A stretch of 64,000 nt of DNA from positions 8,063,501 through 8,127,500 of the forward strand of contig NZ_CP108080.1 in assembly GCF_036181745.1 (NCBI RefSeq), in the 5' to 3' direction. The DNA comes from Streptomyces sp. NBC_00259 (lineage in GTDB: Bacteria; Actinomycetota; Actinomycetes; Streptomycetales; Streptomycetaceae). A program made the translations under genes and the position numbers. Below, in pieces: positions 25,500 through 34,251 of the stretch (the stretch's first letter is position 1; each line of letters opens with the position of its first letter). The notes beneath the pieces were generated by a model, which saw nothing but the letters and a program-made list of their open reading frames with translations, was not told where the DNA came from and did no database searches.

Positions 25500-26129
25500 A
25501 TGTCTGGGCCAGGTGATTCGTCAAATATCTCTGCGGTAAAGCAGCCGACGCTGCGCCGTGACGCATCCCGGAACGCTCGGCGCATTCTTGATGCCGGTCG
25601 CGCGGTACTCAGGGAGAACCCGCAGGCTTCCGCAGACGATATCGCCAGAGCAGCAGGTCTCGGAATCGCCACTCTTTATCGCCGATTCCCGACTCGGGAC
25701 GACCTGGTGCGAGGCGTTATCTGGGATATTTTCGCGACGGATATCGCTCCGGCTCTGACGAAGGCAGAGGGCGAAGCAGACCCGCGCACAGGGCTGCGCA
25801 TTGCTTTTGAGGCGGCTATGAGGACGGCAGCTGAGGAGCGGATTGCTTATCCAGTAGGGATGACACTGGAAATGGCACAGTCGTTTCTCGGCCCGGCAAG
25901 CCGATTGATCCGTCGCGGCCAGGAGCAGGGTTTCCTGCGGCCCGACCTTGACCCAGAGAACGATACGTTGCGGCTCCTTCTGATGCTCCTGAGCGTACTG
26001 CCCACGTTCAGCCGGCACAGCGAAGGATGGAACCGCTACCTAGAACTCGTGATGGAGGCGCTGACCCTCACCCCCACGGAGCCGCTTCCACCGGCTGAAG
26101 CCATTGTCGATCGATTTCAGCGTGCATGA
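25500..26129 (+). CDS. TetR family regulator
   Basis: Ligand-responsive repressor, 209 residues. ATG 25500 gives MSGPGDSSNISAVKQPTLRRD, then the HTH at about residues 25-65: ARRILDAGRAVLRENPQASADDIARAAGLGIATLYRRFPTRDDLV. The C-terminal ligand domain follows (MTLEMAQSFLGPASRLIRRGQEQGFL). TAATCT lies only about 10 bases before the ATG, so the mRNA may be leaderless. It is 128 bases downstream of hmgA on the same strand and is the best candidate for control of hmgA and the divergent genes. GC content is lower than in the neighbours. Confidence 0.88.
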   Translation: MSGPGDSSNISAVKQPTLRRDASRNARRILDAGRAVLRENPQASADDIARAAGLGIATLYRRFPTRDDLVRGVIWDIFATDIAPALTKAEGEADPRTGLRIAFEAAMRTAAEERIAYPVGMTLEMAQSFLGPASRLIRRGQEQGFLRPDLDPENDTLRLLLMLLSVLPTFSRHSEGWNRYLELVMEALTLTPTEPLPPAEAIVDRFQRA

Positions 26130-26698
26130 GAAGGTGCGTCATTGAGCGGGGGCTCGCGCGACAGCCGTCCGGGTTCCTGCTTGCCCGGCCCGGCCGATAA
26201 TGAACCACCATCGAGCCCAGAGACGTCGTGCACGGGCGCCCGCCGGCTTCGGCCCTGGGGGTGTTCGCAGTGTCAGGCGCAATGCTGCTTTGCCTCAGGC
26301 GCTGTCGTCACCTGACGGCGGTCATGGCAAGTTCCCCCAGGGTCGGGTTGTCGCCCCACTGACGGCCTCGGGATTCCCCATGTGCGGACAGACATCTCCC
26401 CGCTCGCTTTGGACGCAACCCGCTCGGCGAGGCCCGGGCAGGTGAAGAACAGCAGGCCCGCGCCGGCCTCGGCGCCCGCTGGATTTGCGTCCTCTGGCGC
26501 CTGCTGGCAGGACCACACCCTCCATGACCCCGCATTCCACCTCAGCAACCGCTCGGAGGCCGACCTGACGGCCTGAACACCACTCGCCGCGTCGGCGGCG
26601 ACCACGAGGTGATCGAAACGTCACCCCGCGGCTCTTCGGCATGCCCTCAATCAGCTTCCAGCCGATCATGTCAACACGGCACAGACCCACGGAGGTTG
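26130..26698. other. Non-coding or decayed stretch
   Basis: No intact gene recognised. Frames on both strands are Arg/Pro-rich and lack starts with ribosome sites. Confidence 0.4.
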
Positions 26699-26771
26699 AC
26701 AGGGCGAGTCTGCGTGGTCCACCTCCTGCGGAACTCCTTCCGCTATGTCGCCCGCCAGGACGCGGCCGTCA
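26699..26771 (+). pseudogene. Fragment of an IS256-family transposase
   Basis: Twenty-odd codons read CVVHLLRNSFRYVARQD, the highly conserved block following the second catalytic Asp in Mutator-type transposases. Neither side continues the homology in any frame. It differs from the element at 16607 (RCRTHYARNLL in that position), so it comes from another IS256 subgroup. Confidence 0.65.
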
Positions 26772-26781
26772 ACGGCCTGAT

Positions 26782-27234
26782 TCAGTCGAGCCTTTTCACC
26801 ACGGCTTCGAACTGCCTGACCAGAGCGGGCAGGGACCGTCCGTCGAGCTGGTCGACGACCCGCTTGCGGGCACTCGCCAGATGAACGGGGTAAGCAGCCC
26901 GGAGACGTTTCAGCCCGTCCGGGGTGAGCGAGGCCACATGGCCCCGGCCGTCGCCTTCATGGCGCCGCTTGACCACCTGTCCCCGAGCTTGAAGCGTCTC
27001 CACGATCCGGGTGATCCGACTCGCCGACAGGGCGCAGGCCGCGGCGAGTTCCGTCATCCGCAGCTCCTGGTTCTCAGCCTCGGAGAGGTTCACGAGGACG
27101 ATGTAATCGGTGAGCGACAGGCCCGTGGACCGCAGCAGGTCTGCGTCCAGCGAGCGCGGGAGCGCGATCATGACACGCATCAGGGCGCGCCAGAAACGTT
27201 CTTCGTCGACGTTCAGCGAATCAGCATCACTCAC
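26782..27234 (-). CDS. MarR family regulator
   Basis: Winged-helix regulator, 150 residues, starting MSDADSLNVDEERFWRALMRV. The DNA-binding part is LRMTELAAACALSASRITRIVETLQARGQVVKRR followed by the wing DGRGHVASLTPDG. This SASRITR type is common in actinomycetes. Its start is 12 bases from an ACTTG-N6-CAAGC palindrome (27246-27261), a likely autoregulatory operator. The presumed target upstream was displaced by the IS701 element at 27343. Confidence 0.85.
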   Translation of the reverse strand: MSDADSLNVDEERFWRALMRVMIALPRSLDADLLRSTGLSLTDYIVLVNLSEAENQELRMTELAAACALSASRITRIVETLQARGQVVKRRHEGDGRGHVASLTPDGLKRLRAAYPVHLASARKRVVDQLDGRSLPALVRQFEAVVKRLD

Positions 27235-27245
27235 GCCTGTAATTT

Positions 27246-27261
27246 ACTTGCGCAGTCAAGC
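27246..27261. promoter_or_regulatory. Putative MarR operator
   Basis: ACTTGCGCAGTCAAGC: half-sites ACTTG and CAAGC with a six-base spacer, just upstream of the marR start at 27234. It shares half-sites and spacing with the operator at 32235. Confidence 0.5.
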
Positions 27262-27338
27262 GAGTTCAAGAGTGATCAGATGTAAGGTTGGGGCTTCCCT
27301 CAGAGGGCGTTTAATCTAGGTGGATTGCCCTTTATCTC

Positions 27339-28773
27339 CTAGTAGTACTTCGTTAGGTTGATTTGGTGGTGTGGTGTTGGTTCGGGCATGGTGGTGCGGT
27401 GGACTTGGGGGAAGTTGAGGAACTGCGGGGCGAGTTGGCTGCGTTCGTGGCTGAGGTGTTCGCTTCGGTGTCGCGCCGGGATCAGCGGGCGAAGGGTGAC
27501 TGCTATCTGCGTGGGTTGATGCTGGACGGTCGGAGGAAGTCGATCCAGCCGATGGCTGAACGGCTGCCGGATGGTGACATGCAGGCGTTGCAGCAGTTCG
27601 TGAACCAGTCGCCGTGGGACCACGCGGCGGTGCTGCGGGCGGTTGCCGTCAAGACGGTGCCGGTCGTTGATCCCGTGGTGTGGGTGATCGATGACGTGTC
27701 GTTCCCGAAGGACGGGAAGATGTCGGTGGCGGTGGCCCGGCAGTGGTGCGGAGCCCTGGGCAAGCAGTCGAACTGTCAGGTCGCGGTCAGCTTGCATGCC
27801 GCGTCGGACACTGCCTCCGTGCCGATCTCGTGGCGGCTGTTCGTGCCGGCCGAGTGGGACCAGGACGCCGAGCGCCGGGCCAAGGCGGGGGTGCCCGAGG
27901 AGGTGGGGCACCGGGAGAAGTGGCGCCTGGCTCTGGATCTGATCGACGAGGCGATCGCCTGGGGCCTGACACCCAGGGTGATCGTCGCGGATGCCGGATA
28001 CGGCCAGAACACCGCCTTCCGGCAGGCGCTGGTCGAGCGGGGCCTGGACTTCGTCGTCGCCGTGCGGGCGGATGAATCCGCCCACCCCCATCACGCGGTC
28101 CCCACCGTGCCCGACTGGAACGGAAGGGGACGCAAGCCTGCTGCCCGCTACCGCACCCCGGCGCTGCCGCTGAAGGCCCTGGCCCCTGCAGAGGGACGCA
28201 AGAGCTACCGGCAGGCGACCTGGCGCAAGGGCTCCAAAGGCCCGATGCGCTCGAGGTTCAAGGTCCACACGGTGCGTCCGGCCGGAGTCGCGACCCGCAG
28301 ACACGCCATCGCCCAGGCCGGCGGCTCCACCGCCTGGGACGGCGTTCTGCCCACGGCCACCCTGCTCAGCGAGTGGCCCACCGCAGAGAAGGCGCCGACC
28401 GAGTACTGGCTGACCAGCCTGCCCGCCGACACCCCGTTGCGGCACCTGGCCCGTCTGGCGAAGATGCGCTGGCGCATCGAGCACGACTACCGCGAGATGA
28501 AACACGGCCTCGGCCTGGACCACTTCGAGGGCCGCACCTGGCGCGGCTGGCACCACCACGCCACCCTCGTCACCGCCGCCCACGCCTTCCTCACCCTCCG
28601 CCGCCTGGACCCAAAAGCAACAGCGCCGGCCTGACCTTCTACCAAGTCCTCCACACCCTGCAGGACCTGCTGCTGTGCTGGACCGGCGCATGCCCCACCT
28701 GCCACCGCCAATTACCAACACCAACGAGGAAACAACACCCTCCACCCAACTCAACCTAACGAAGTACTACTAG
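27339..28773 (+). mobile_element. IS701-family insertion sequence with CTAG target duplication
   Basis: Perfect 22-base inverted repeats end the unit (27339-27360 and 28752-28773). Their outer four bases, CTAG at both ends, are best read as the target duplication, because IS701 elements insert at and duplicate YTAG. The element itself is then 27343-28769, with tips TAGTACTTCGTTAGG. It contains one transposase gene and looks complete and recent. Confidence 0.88.
27363..28634 (+). CDS. IS701-family transposase
   Basis: DDE transposase of 423 codons from the GTG-type start region; homology begins near LGEVEELRGELAAFVAEVFAS. DEAIAWGLTPRVIVADAGYGQ carries the second catalytic Asp, WVIDDVSFPKDGK the first, and WRIEHDYREMKHGLGLDHFEGR the Glu. 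The zero-frame protein ends RRLDPKATAPA, but C-CCA-AAA at 28610-28616 is a classic -1 slippery sequence: slipping would add about 45 residues with LTFYQVLHTLQDLLLCW and CPTCHRQL, ending at 28759. The exact start is uncertain. Confidence 0.9.
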   Translation: MVVWCWFGHGGAVDLGEVEELRGELAAFVAEVFASVSRRDQRAKGDCYLRGLMLDGRRKSIQPMAERLPDGDMQALQQFVNQSPWDHAAVLRAVAVKTVPVVDPVVWVIDDVSFPKDGKMSVAVARQWCGALGKQSNCQVAVSLHAASDTASVPISWRLFVPAEWDQDAERRAKAGVPEEVGHREKWRLALDLIDEAIAWGLTPRVIVADAGYGQNTAFRQALVERGLDFVVAVRADESAHPHHAVPTVPDWNGRGRKPAARYRTPALPLKALAPAEGRKSYRQATWRKGSKGPMRSRFKVHTVRPAGVATRRHAIAQAGGSTAWDGVLPTATLLSEWPTAEKAPTEYWLTSLPADTPLRHLARLAKMRWRIEHDYREMKHGLGLDHFEGRTWRGWHHHATLVTAAHAFLTLRRLDPKATAPA

Positions 28774-29599
28774 TACGTTCCTCGCCAGGTGGGTGTAGTC
28801 TCGTCCGTTATGCGCTTGGTGAGATTGTTGATCGAGGCGACGTGGATCATGGCTTCGGAGCTGGCGGGCAGCGTCTCGTAGTCGCGGGCGAGACGCCGGT
28901 GCATCATGATCCATCCAATACTTCGCTCGACAACCCAGCGCCTTTTGACAACGTGGAAGCCACGAACTCCCGGAGTTCTATTGACGACTTCGACGTCGAT
29001 TCCGAGCTTGGCTCCGTGTTCGATGACGGCGTTTTTGAAGCCGGTGTCGACCCAGCTCTTGGAGATGGTCGGGTAGGTCTTCTTGGCCTGGTCGAGGAGC
29101 TGGATTCCCACGGCGTTCTCGGACAGGCTCGCGGCGGTGACGGTCACGGCGAGGAGCAGGCCGAGTGTGTCGGTGAGGATGCCCCGCTTGCGGCCAACGA
29201 TTTTCTTGGCGGCGTCGGTTCCCTGGCTGGTCAGGGGCACGTTGGTGGAGGTCTTCACGCTCTGGGTGTCGATCACGGACGCGGTGGGTTCGGGCTTGCG
29301 TCCTTCCTTCACGCGGGCCAGGCCGGTGAGGTCGTGGTTGAGCTGGGTGAGGATTCCCTCGTCGCGCCAGGCGGCGTAGACGGTGGCATGGTCGGGAAGT
29401 CGTGCGGGAGGTATTTCCAGGGGATTCCGGTGCGGTTGACGTAGAGGAGTGCGTTGAAGATGTCGCGCAGGTCGACCTTGGCCGGCTGCCCGGTGGGCCT
29501 GCGGTCGAGCCGGGCCTTTCTCCAGGCCGTCAATGTCGGTTCGAGTAAGGCCCATCGGGCGTCGGACAGGTCGCTGGGGTACGGCTTCCGCTGGCTCAC
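28770..29599 (-). pseudogene. IS5-family transposase, split by a frameshift
   Basis: Two overlapping frames form one transposase. The first (MSQRKPYPSDLSDARWALLEPTL, start 29599) runs to LYVNRTGIPWKYLPHDFP near 29390. The second continues DHATVYAAWRDEGILTQLNHDLTG, SVIDTQSVKTSTNVP (first Asp), GRKRGILTDTLGLLLAVTVTAAS and VVKRRWVVERSIGWIMMHRRL, ending WRGTY. The shift lies in a short C run, without a clear slippery heptamer, so this is more likely a mutation. The stop codon (TAG, bases 28772-28770) lies within the IS701 target duplication, meaning IS701 landed exactly at its end. Confidence 0.75.
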
Positions 29600-29824
29600 G
29601 CCGTAGCGTGATCATGGATTGCGGTGGTCGGCGCTATTCCGCTACTGCTGGGCGTTTCTGCCTGATCTTCAAACCAGACGGACTTCATGCTCGAGAACCG
29701 GAGCAAACGGGCGGGCAAGTCTGCCGCTCGATGGACGCGAGGGTGCGCGTATAGGATAAACACCCCAAGCGTGACGGCCGCGAAAGTTACTTACCGACAC
29801 AGGTCATCTCTAAATGCCCACATC
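29600..29824. other. Spacer between two IS5-type elements
   Basis: About 225 bases with lower GC and no recognisable gene; GGGCGTTT occurs here (29648 region) and at 27305, in direct orientation. Ends of the IS at 28770-29599 could not be fixed. Confidence 0.35.
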
Positions 29825-30711
29825 AGAGGTCCTAACGGAAGCCGATTTCGGTGTGACTGTCGGCTTGGATGCTCGTTGGTCCGGTGGTGGGGAAGAGGGA
29901 GTCTCGTCCGTGGATCGTGTCGGATGAACTGTGGGCACTGATCGAGCCGTTGCTGCCGGAGCTGGGGCCGAAGCTGGTCGCGGGGCGGCCGCGGGTGCCT
30001 GACCGGCAAGCGCTTTGCGGGATCTTGTTCGTTCTGCACACCGGGATCCAGTGGGAGTACCTGCCGCAGGAGCTTGGTTTCGGATCTGGCATGACCTGCT
30101 GGCGGCGTCTGGCCGCGTGGAACGAGGCCGGCGTATGGGACCGGCTGCACGCTGTCCTTCTGACGAAGCTGCGGGCGGCGAGGCAGCTGGACTGGTCCCG
30201 GGCGGTGATCGACTCCAGTCACGTGAGGGCCGCTCGGCGGGGCCCAAAAGCGGGCCGAGCCCGGTCGACCGCGCTCGGCCGGGCAGCAAGCACCACGTCA
30301 TCGTCGACGGGCAGGGTGTCCCGCTCGCGGTGTCGCTGACCGGCGGGAACCGCAACGACGTCACTCAGCTGATACCCCTACTCGAGAAGGTGCCGTCGGT
30401 CCCCGGTCTGGTCGGACGACCACGCAAGCGGCCCGAGAAACTGCTTGGGGACCGCGGCTACGACCACGACAGGTACCGACGACTGGTCCGGGCGCAGGGC
30501 ATCAAACCGGTGATCGCCCGCCGCGGTATCTCGCACGGATCCGGCCTCGGCATCCATCGATGGGTCGTCGAGCGCACCATCGCCTGGCTCCACGGTTTCC
30601 GCCGCCTCCGCATCCGGTGGGAGCGACGCGACGACATCCATGAAGCCTTCCTCGGCCTCGCCACCTGCCTCATCACCCACCGACACGTCCAACGCCTTTG
30701 TTAGGACCTCT
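29825..30711 (+). mobile_element. IS5-family (IS427-type) insertion sequence
   Basis: Complete element of about 885 bases bounded by 12-base perfect inverted repeats AGAGGTCCTAAC (29825-29836) and GTTAGGACCTCT (30700-30711). It holds two overlapping reading frames in the -1 arrangement usual for IS427. A target duplication of two or three bases cannot be proved. Confidence 0.82.
29869..30704 (+). CDS. IS427-type transposase made by -1 frameshift
   Basis: ORF A (from about 29869, ending 30339 in its own frame) reads WIVSDELWALIEPLLPELGPK, GILFVLHTGIQWEYLPQELG and WSRAVIDSSHVRAARRGPK. ORF B continues GPSPVDRARPGSKHHVIVDGQG, VPLAVSLTGGNRNDVTQLIPLL, LLGDRGYDHDRYRRLVRAQGI and HGSGLGIHRWVVERTIAWLH to HRHVQRLC at 30704. 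The switch occurs at CCCAAAAG (30243-30250), a canonical slippery heptamer, so the fused DDE protein of about 275 residues is expected by programmed -1 frameshifting. No other lesion is seen. Confidence 0.85.
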
Positions 30712-30873
30712 CAAGGCCGGGTAGTTAACGTTTCCGCAGGTCACGCAAGACAGTTGAGGGTGTGCCCGGCGTAGAGCACGGAGCTCGTTGGTACAGGCAG
30801 TCGACCAAGACAGCTTGTTCCCAAGGAGCTCCTTGCCGTCTCATCATGTCCTGTCCGTCCCGGTGACGGCCAT

Positions 30874-31330
30874 CATGGAGAGCTGAAGTACCGGTGGCGG
30901 GCCGTCGACCAGGACGGCAACGTGCTCGACATCCTGGTGCAGAGCCGCTGGGACAAGGCCGCGGCCAGGCGTTTCTTCCGCCGCCTGATGAAGAAGACCC
31001 GTACGATGGCCCCGGTTGGTCATCACGGACAAGCTCCGCTCCTACGGCGCCGCCCACCGCGAGGTCATGCCCTCCGTCGAGCACCGCTCCCACAAGGGCC
31101 TGAACAACCGGGCCGAGAACAGCCACCAGCCCGCCAGACAGCGTGAACGCGCGATGAAGGGCTTCCGCCACGTCGGCGCGGCCCAGCGGTTCCTGTCCGC
31201 GTTCAGCGGCATCTCGCCCACTTCCGCCCCCGCCGCCACCTGATGACCGCCACCCAACACCGCGCCGAAGTGGCCATCCGCTTCGCCATCTGGGACGAGA
31301 TCACCGGCGCTGCTGGCCGGCCCACCACGG
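30874..31330 (+). pseudogene. IS6-family transposase, C-terminal part
   Basis: Begins abruptly at GELKYRWRAVDQDGNVLDILVQ, the segment following WHLDEV in IS6/IS26-type proteins, and continues SRWDKAAARRFFRRLMKKT, then after a frameshift VITDKLRSYGAAHREVMP (second Asp), NNRAENSHQPARQRERAMKGF (Glu) and, after another shift, HFRPRRHLMTATQHRAEVAI. The N-terminal half is missing; a piece with exactly that half lies at 42158-42303. Confidence 0.72.
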
Positions 31331-31439
31331 CCTGGACCACAGGCCCGGAAACCCGGCACCACCGTCAGCGGAGCGGCGATCTCGTTGTCGGTGTCATCGG
31401 CGGTAGGGATGCGTCGATTCTGATGCAGCAAGATTTCTC

Positions 31440-32003
31440 GTTGGGATGCGACGGCTGCTCACACCGCGCTTCTCTCCCACATGCGGTTCCGGGGAGGGGC
31501 GCCGGGCCGGGGCGGCACTCGGTTCACTTCTGCTTTTCTGGGCCATCAACTGCAGGGCGGCGATGCCGCCCTTGTCCGGGAAGCCAGAGATCCGGCAGAC
31601 GTTCACCCCCTACTCGCCCACGGTGCCGGCCGTTGGAGTGAAACACGCGGTGCTCGTTGGGGGCGATCGCGTAGGCCAGCATGGCGGGGGAGTAGACCTG
31701 GCTGAGTCGAAACTCTCCGTCGTAGCCGTCGTCGTTCCGGTCGAAGTCGGGGCGGCCGGTTTCTGCAGGCGCGGCCTGGACGGCTTGTTCGATCCGGGAC
31801 TCGTCGGTGACGTTGGCGACTAGCTGGTGGGCGGAGCCGCCGGCGGCTTCGATCGGTCGGACGGTTCCCTCCAGGGTCTCGGCTGTGCGGTTGCCGACAG
31901 CCACCAGCAGGCCCTCAGCGGCCAGGGCGAGGGTGGACGCCCGCCCGATGCTGCTGCCGCCTCCGGTGACGAGGGCTGTCTTGTCTGCGATTTGCTGGGC
32001 CAT
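31440..32003 (-). pseudogene. Degraded SDR-family oxidoreductase
   Basis: Starts well (MAQQIADKTALVTGGGSSIGRASTLALAAEG, ATG at 32001-32003) with an intact TGxxxGxG cofactor turn, and continues TLEGTVRPIEAAGG and VTDESRIEQAV. After about residue 85 (PDFDRND) the homology breaks: an unrelated stretch follows, then a shifted remnant of the YxxxK region (SGFPDKGGIAALQLMAQ). It is divergent from an intact MarR gene, with operator repeats between them, and was presumably that regulator's target. Confidence 0.65.
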
Positions 32004-32178
32004 TTCCTTGTGCCTTCTTTCAGTCTTTGGCGTGCAGGGGTGGTGGGTCGGGGCGGTGCGGCCCGGGCTGATCTCCTAGAAGGCGTGAGCGCCGAAGCGG
32101 CCCCAGGCGACGAACGGTGACGTTCATCAGGGACCCCGCTAAAGGAGTTGAACCTTCAAGTGGAAGCTACGGCTTGTC

Positions 32179-32250
32179 GCTTGAATCGTCAAGTCCCTCA
32201 ACTTGAAGCTTCAAGTCGAAGTAGCGCCTCTTTGACTTGACGCTTCAAGC
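32179..32250. promoter_or_regulatory. Array of MarR-type operators
   Basis: Three related palindromes lie between the divergent SDR remnant and marR: GCTTGAATCGTCAAGT (32179-32194), the perfect ACTTGAAGCTTCAAGT (32201-32216) and ACTTGACGCTTCAAGC (32235-32250), the last 13 bases from the marR start. All share CTTG-N6-CAAG. Confidence 0.75.
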
Positions 32251-32263
32251 TATGGTGGTAGGC

Positions 32264-32755
32264 ATGGACACAAACGAGCCCCACTGGTTGACCGATGAGG
32301 AGCGGCAGTCCTGGTTGGCGCTGTTCATCACGCTGCTCCGGCTGCCAGCGGCACTGGACGCCCAGCTTCAGCGGGACGCGGACATCAGCCACTTCGAGTA
32401 CCAAGTGCTGGCTGGGCTGTCCGAGGGTCCCGAACGCACCCTGCGGATGAGTACGCTCGCCGTGCTCGCCGCAGGCTCGCTGTCGCGGCTGTCACACGTG
32501 GTCACGCGACTGGAGAAGCAGGGCTGGGTGCGCCGCACGCCCGATCCGACGGACGGCCGCTACACCCTCGCGATCCTCACGGACGCCGGCCTCGAGAAGG
32601 TCGTGGCCACAGCTCCCAGGCATGTCGAGGAGGTCAGGCGCCTGGTGTTCGACCCGCTCACCAAGGCCCAGGTCAAGCAGCTGCGCGAGATCGGCGGCCG
32701 TATCAACCGCGCGATCGGCCCTGAAGGCCTGTACCCCGGTCAACTGCCAAACTGA
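32264..32755 (+). CDS. MarR family regulator
   Basis: Winged-helix regulator, 163 residues; ATG 32264 gives MDTNEPHWLTDEERQSWLAL, the normal start for this subgroup. The DNA-binding region is LRMSTLAVLAAGSLSRLSHVVTRLEKQGWVRRTPD with wing DGRYTLAILTDAG. The SLSRLSHxxxRLE helix marks the group that usually represses a divergent oxidoreductase or quinone-related gene. Autoregulation through the operator array at 32179-32250 is likely. The divergent SDR it probably controlled is now broken. Confidence 0.88.
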   Translation: MDTNEPHWLTDEERQSWLALFITLLRLPAALDAQLQRDADISHFEYQVLAGLSEGPERTLRMSTLAVLAAGSLSRLSHVVTRLEKQGWVRRTPDPTDGRYTLAILTDAGLEKVVATAPRHVEEVRRLVFDPLTKAQVKQLREIGGRINRAIGPEGLYPGQLPN

Positions 32756-33357
32756 CGCCACACCCCCTGTACTGCCGACACCGCCCTTCCGGACGGCGAC
32801 CCTACTCACCGGCGTCGGCGACTGGGGCCGCGACTCCGCCCGGTCCTGCTTCTACGTATTGGGTCCATCCAGTCTGTCGAGAACGAGGCCGGTCCCGGCG
32901 AGGAATCCGCTGAGGATGCGGTGCCTTTACTGCAGCGCCTTGAGTCGCCTGCGCAGCACCAGGGGGTGCGCCAGACGGCGCTTTGCACGCCGTGCTGCTG
33001 CACGTCGGCGAGGGTGATGACGCTCTTTGAAAGCGGCTCTGACCGCGCTCGGGTGCACTGTTGATCTTGCCGGTGTGGATCTGCTCCCGGAACTCCTTCG
33101 TGGTGGACGTGAGCGCGCCGGTGAGGATCACGCCGGGGGCCAAGACATCGGTGCGGACACCGGGCTTGCCGTCGATGTGGCCCGGCGCCTGCGACGACGG
33201 CGAACCTGTCCTTGAGTCGCTTCTGTCCATGTGTTCCGCAGCTCTCGGCGCTCGGCTGCGGCGGAGATCCAGAAGTGAGTTGCTGCGCAAAGCAAGTGTC
33301 TTCATATGGTTCTCCAGGCAAGTAAATGGAAACCGGGTCGTGTGTCGCAGCGACGGA
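32756..33357 (-). pseudogene. Intergenic DNA with an SDR remnant
   Basis: Minus-strand frame around 33060-33160 reads VRTDVLAPGVILTGALTSTT and EFREQIHTGKI, matching the loop after YxxxK in classical SDRs (VRVNxVAPGxI). Flanking frames show no cofactor turn or catalytic Tyr. The rest of the 600 bases holds nothing recognisable. Confidence 0.45.
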
Positions 33358-34251
33358 TCAGTCCAGGACGACCGCGCTCGTGCGGTGTGTGTTCGCGTCC
33401 TCGATGCAGCCACGCAGACGCATCACGTCGTGCGGAGGCAGGGCGGGGCTGACGACGCCGGCGAAGAGGCGGTCGCCCATCCGCTGGAGGCCGGCCTTGT
33501 CGTTCCGGGCGGCTGTGGAGCGGCGGCAGGTCTCCCAGAGGTCACTGGCAGCGAGTTGGACGACTTCGGAGTCCTGCTCCCCGTGGGTCGCGACTTCGAA
33601 GACCAGGGTCGTATTCGACGCGGCGGGCGTGCGCTCGGGGCGGGTCTGGGTCGCGTCCGCGAGTGCGGACCACAGGACCAGGGTGAGGGGCAGACTCGCT
33701 GCGGCCACCGTCACGGTGAGTGCTCTGCGTCCCGGGCGGGCGGGGGCCACGGCCGGGCGCTCCTCCAACGAGACCGTTTCGTGGACCGGTGGTGCCGTCA
33801 GGGCCGTCAGGCGTGCGGCGAGGCGGCGCTCCGCGCCCGGCCCGGCGCTCGCGCCGGCGATCTTCTGGATGACCATCGCGATTGCGGAGAGGACCGCGCC
33901 CGCGACCATCAGTACGGGCACGAACACGAAGGTGCGCTGCGTGCCGTTCAGCGCATCCGGATCGGTGGAGGCGAGCCAGGCGAAGCGGTGTCGGGTGGGC
34001 GTCCTGGTCTGCTCCAGTCGGCTGCGCACATCCTCCGCGCGGGCCTCGGACTCCTCCAGCCGGTTCTCCAGCCGGGCGAAACGGGTGAGCAGCAGGACGG
34101 TGGCGAGGAAGACCTCGACGATGACGAGCAGGACCGCGGAGATCAGGGCCCGCTGCCATTCCCATCTGGTCAGGTAGAGCACCGTGTAGTAGCCGGCGTA
34201 GGCGGCGGACAGTGCGCCGACGGTGTAGCCGGCGAGCCGGATGGTCGTCAC
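33358..34251 (-). CDS. Multi-spanning membrane protein of unknown function
   Basis: 297 residues, not assigned to a family. Two N-terminal membrane helices (about residues 8-55, VGALSAAYAGYYTVLYL and ISAVLLVIVEVFLATVLLL) are followed by a charged probable coiled coil (RFARLENRLEESEARAEDVR), a third helix (VFVPVLMVAGAVLSAIAMVIQ) and a fourth near 180-200 (TVTVAAASLPLTLVLWSAL), then an extracytoplasmic-looking C-terminal domain with two Cys. The GTG start overlaps the stop of the PEP-binding gene by four bases (GTGA), so translation is coupled and the two proteins probably work together. Confidence 0.65.
   Translation of the reverse strand: MTTIRLAGYTVGALSAAYAGYYTVLYLTRWEWQRALISAVLLVIVEVFLATVLLLTRFARLENRLEESEARAEDVRSRLEQTRTPTRHRFAWLASTDPDALNGTQRTFVFVPVLMVAGAVLSAIAMVIQKIAGASAGPGAERRLAARLTALTAPPVHETVSLEERPAVAPARPGRRALTVTVAAASLPLTLVLWSALADATQTRPERTPAASNTTLVFEVATHGEQDSEVVQLAASDLWETCRRSTAARNDKAGLQRMGDRLFAGVVSPALPPHDVMRLRGCIEDANTHRTSAVVLD

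Noticed and set aside
27339..28754. 471-codon minus-strand frame inside IS701
   Set aside because: Antisense of the transposase, which has clear catalytic motifs on the plus strand.
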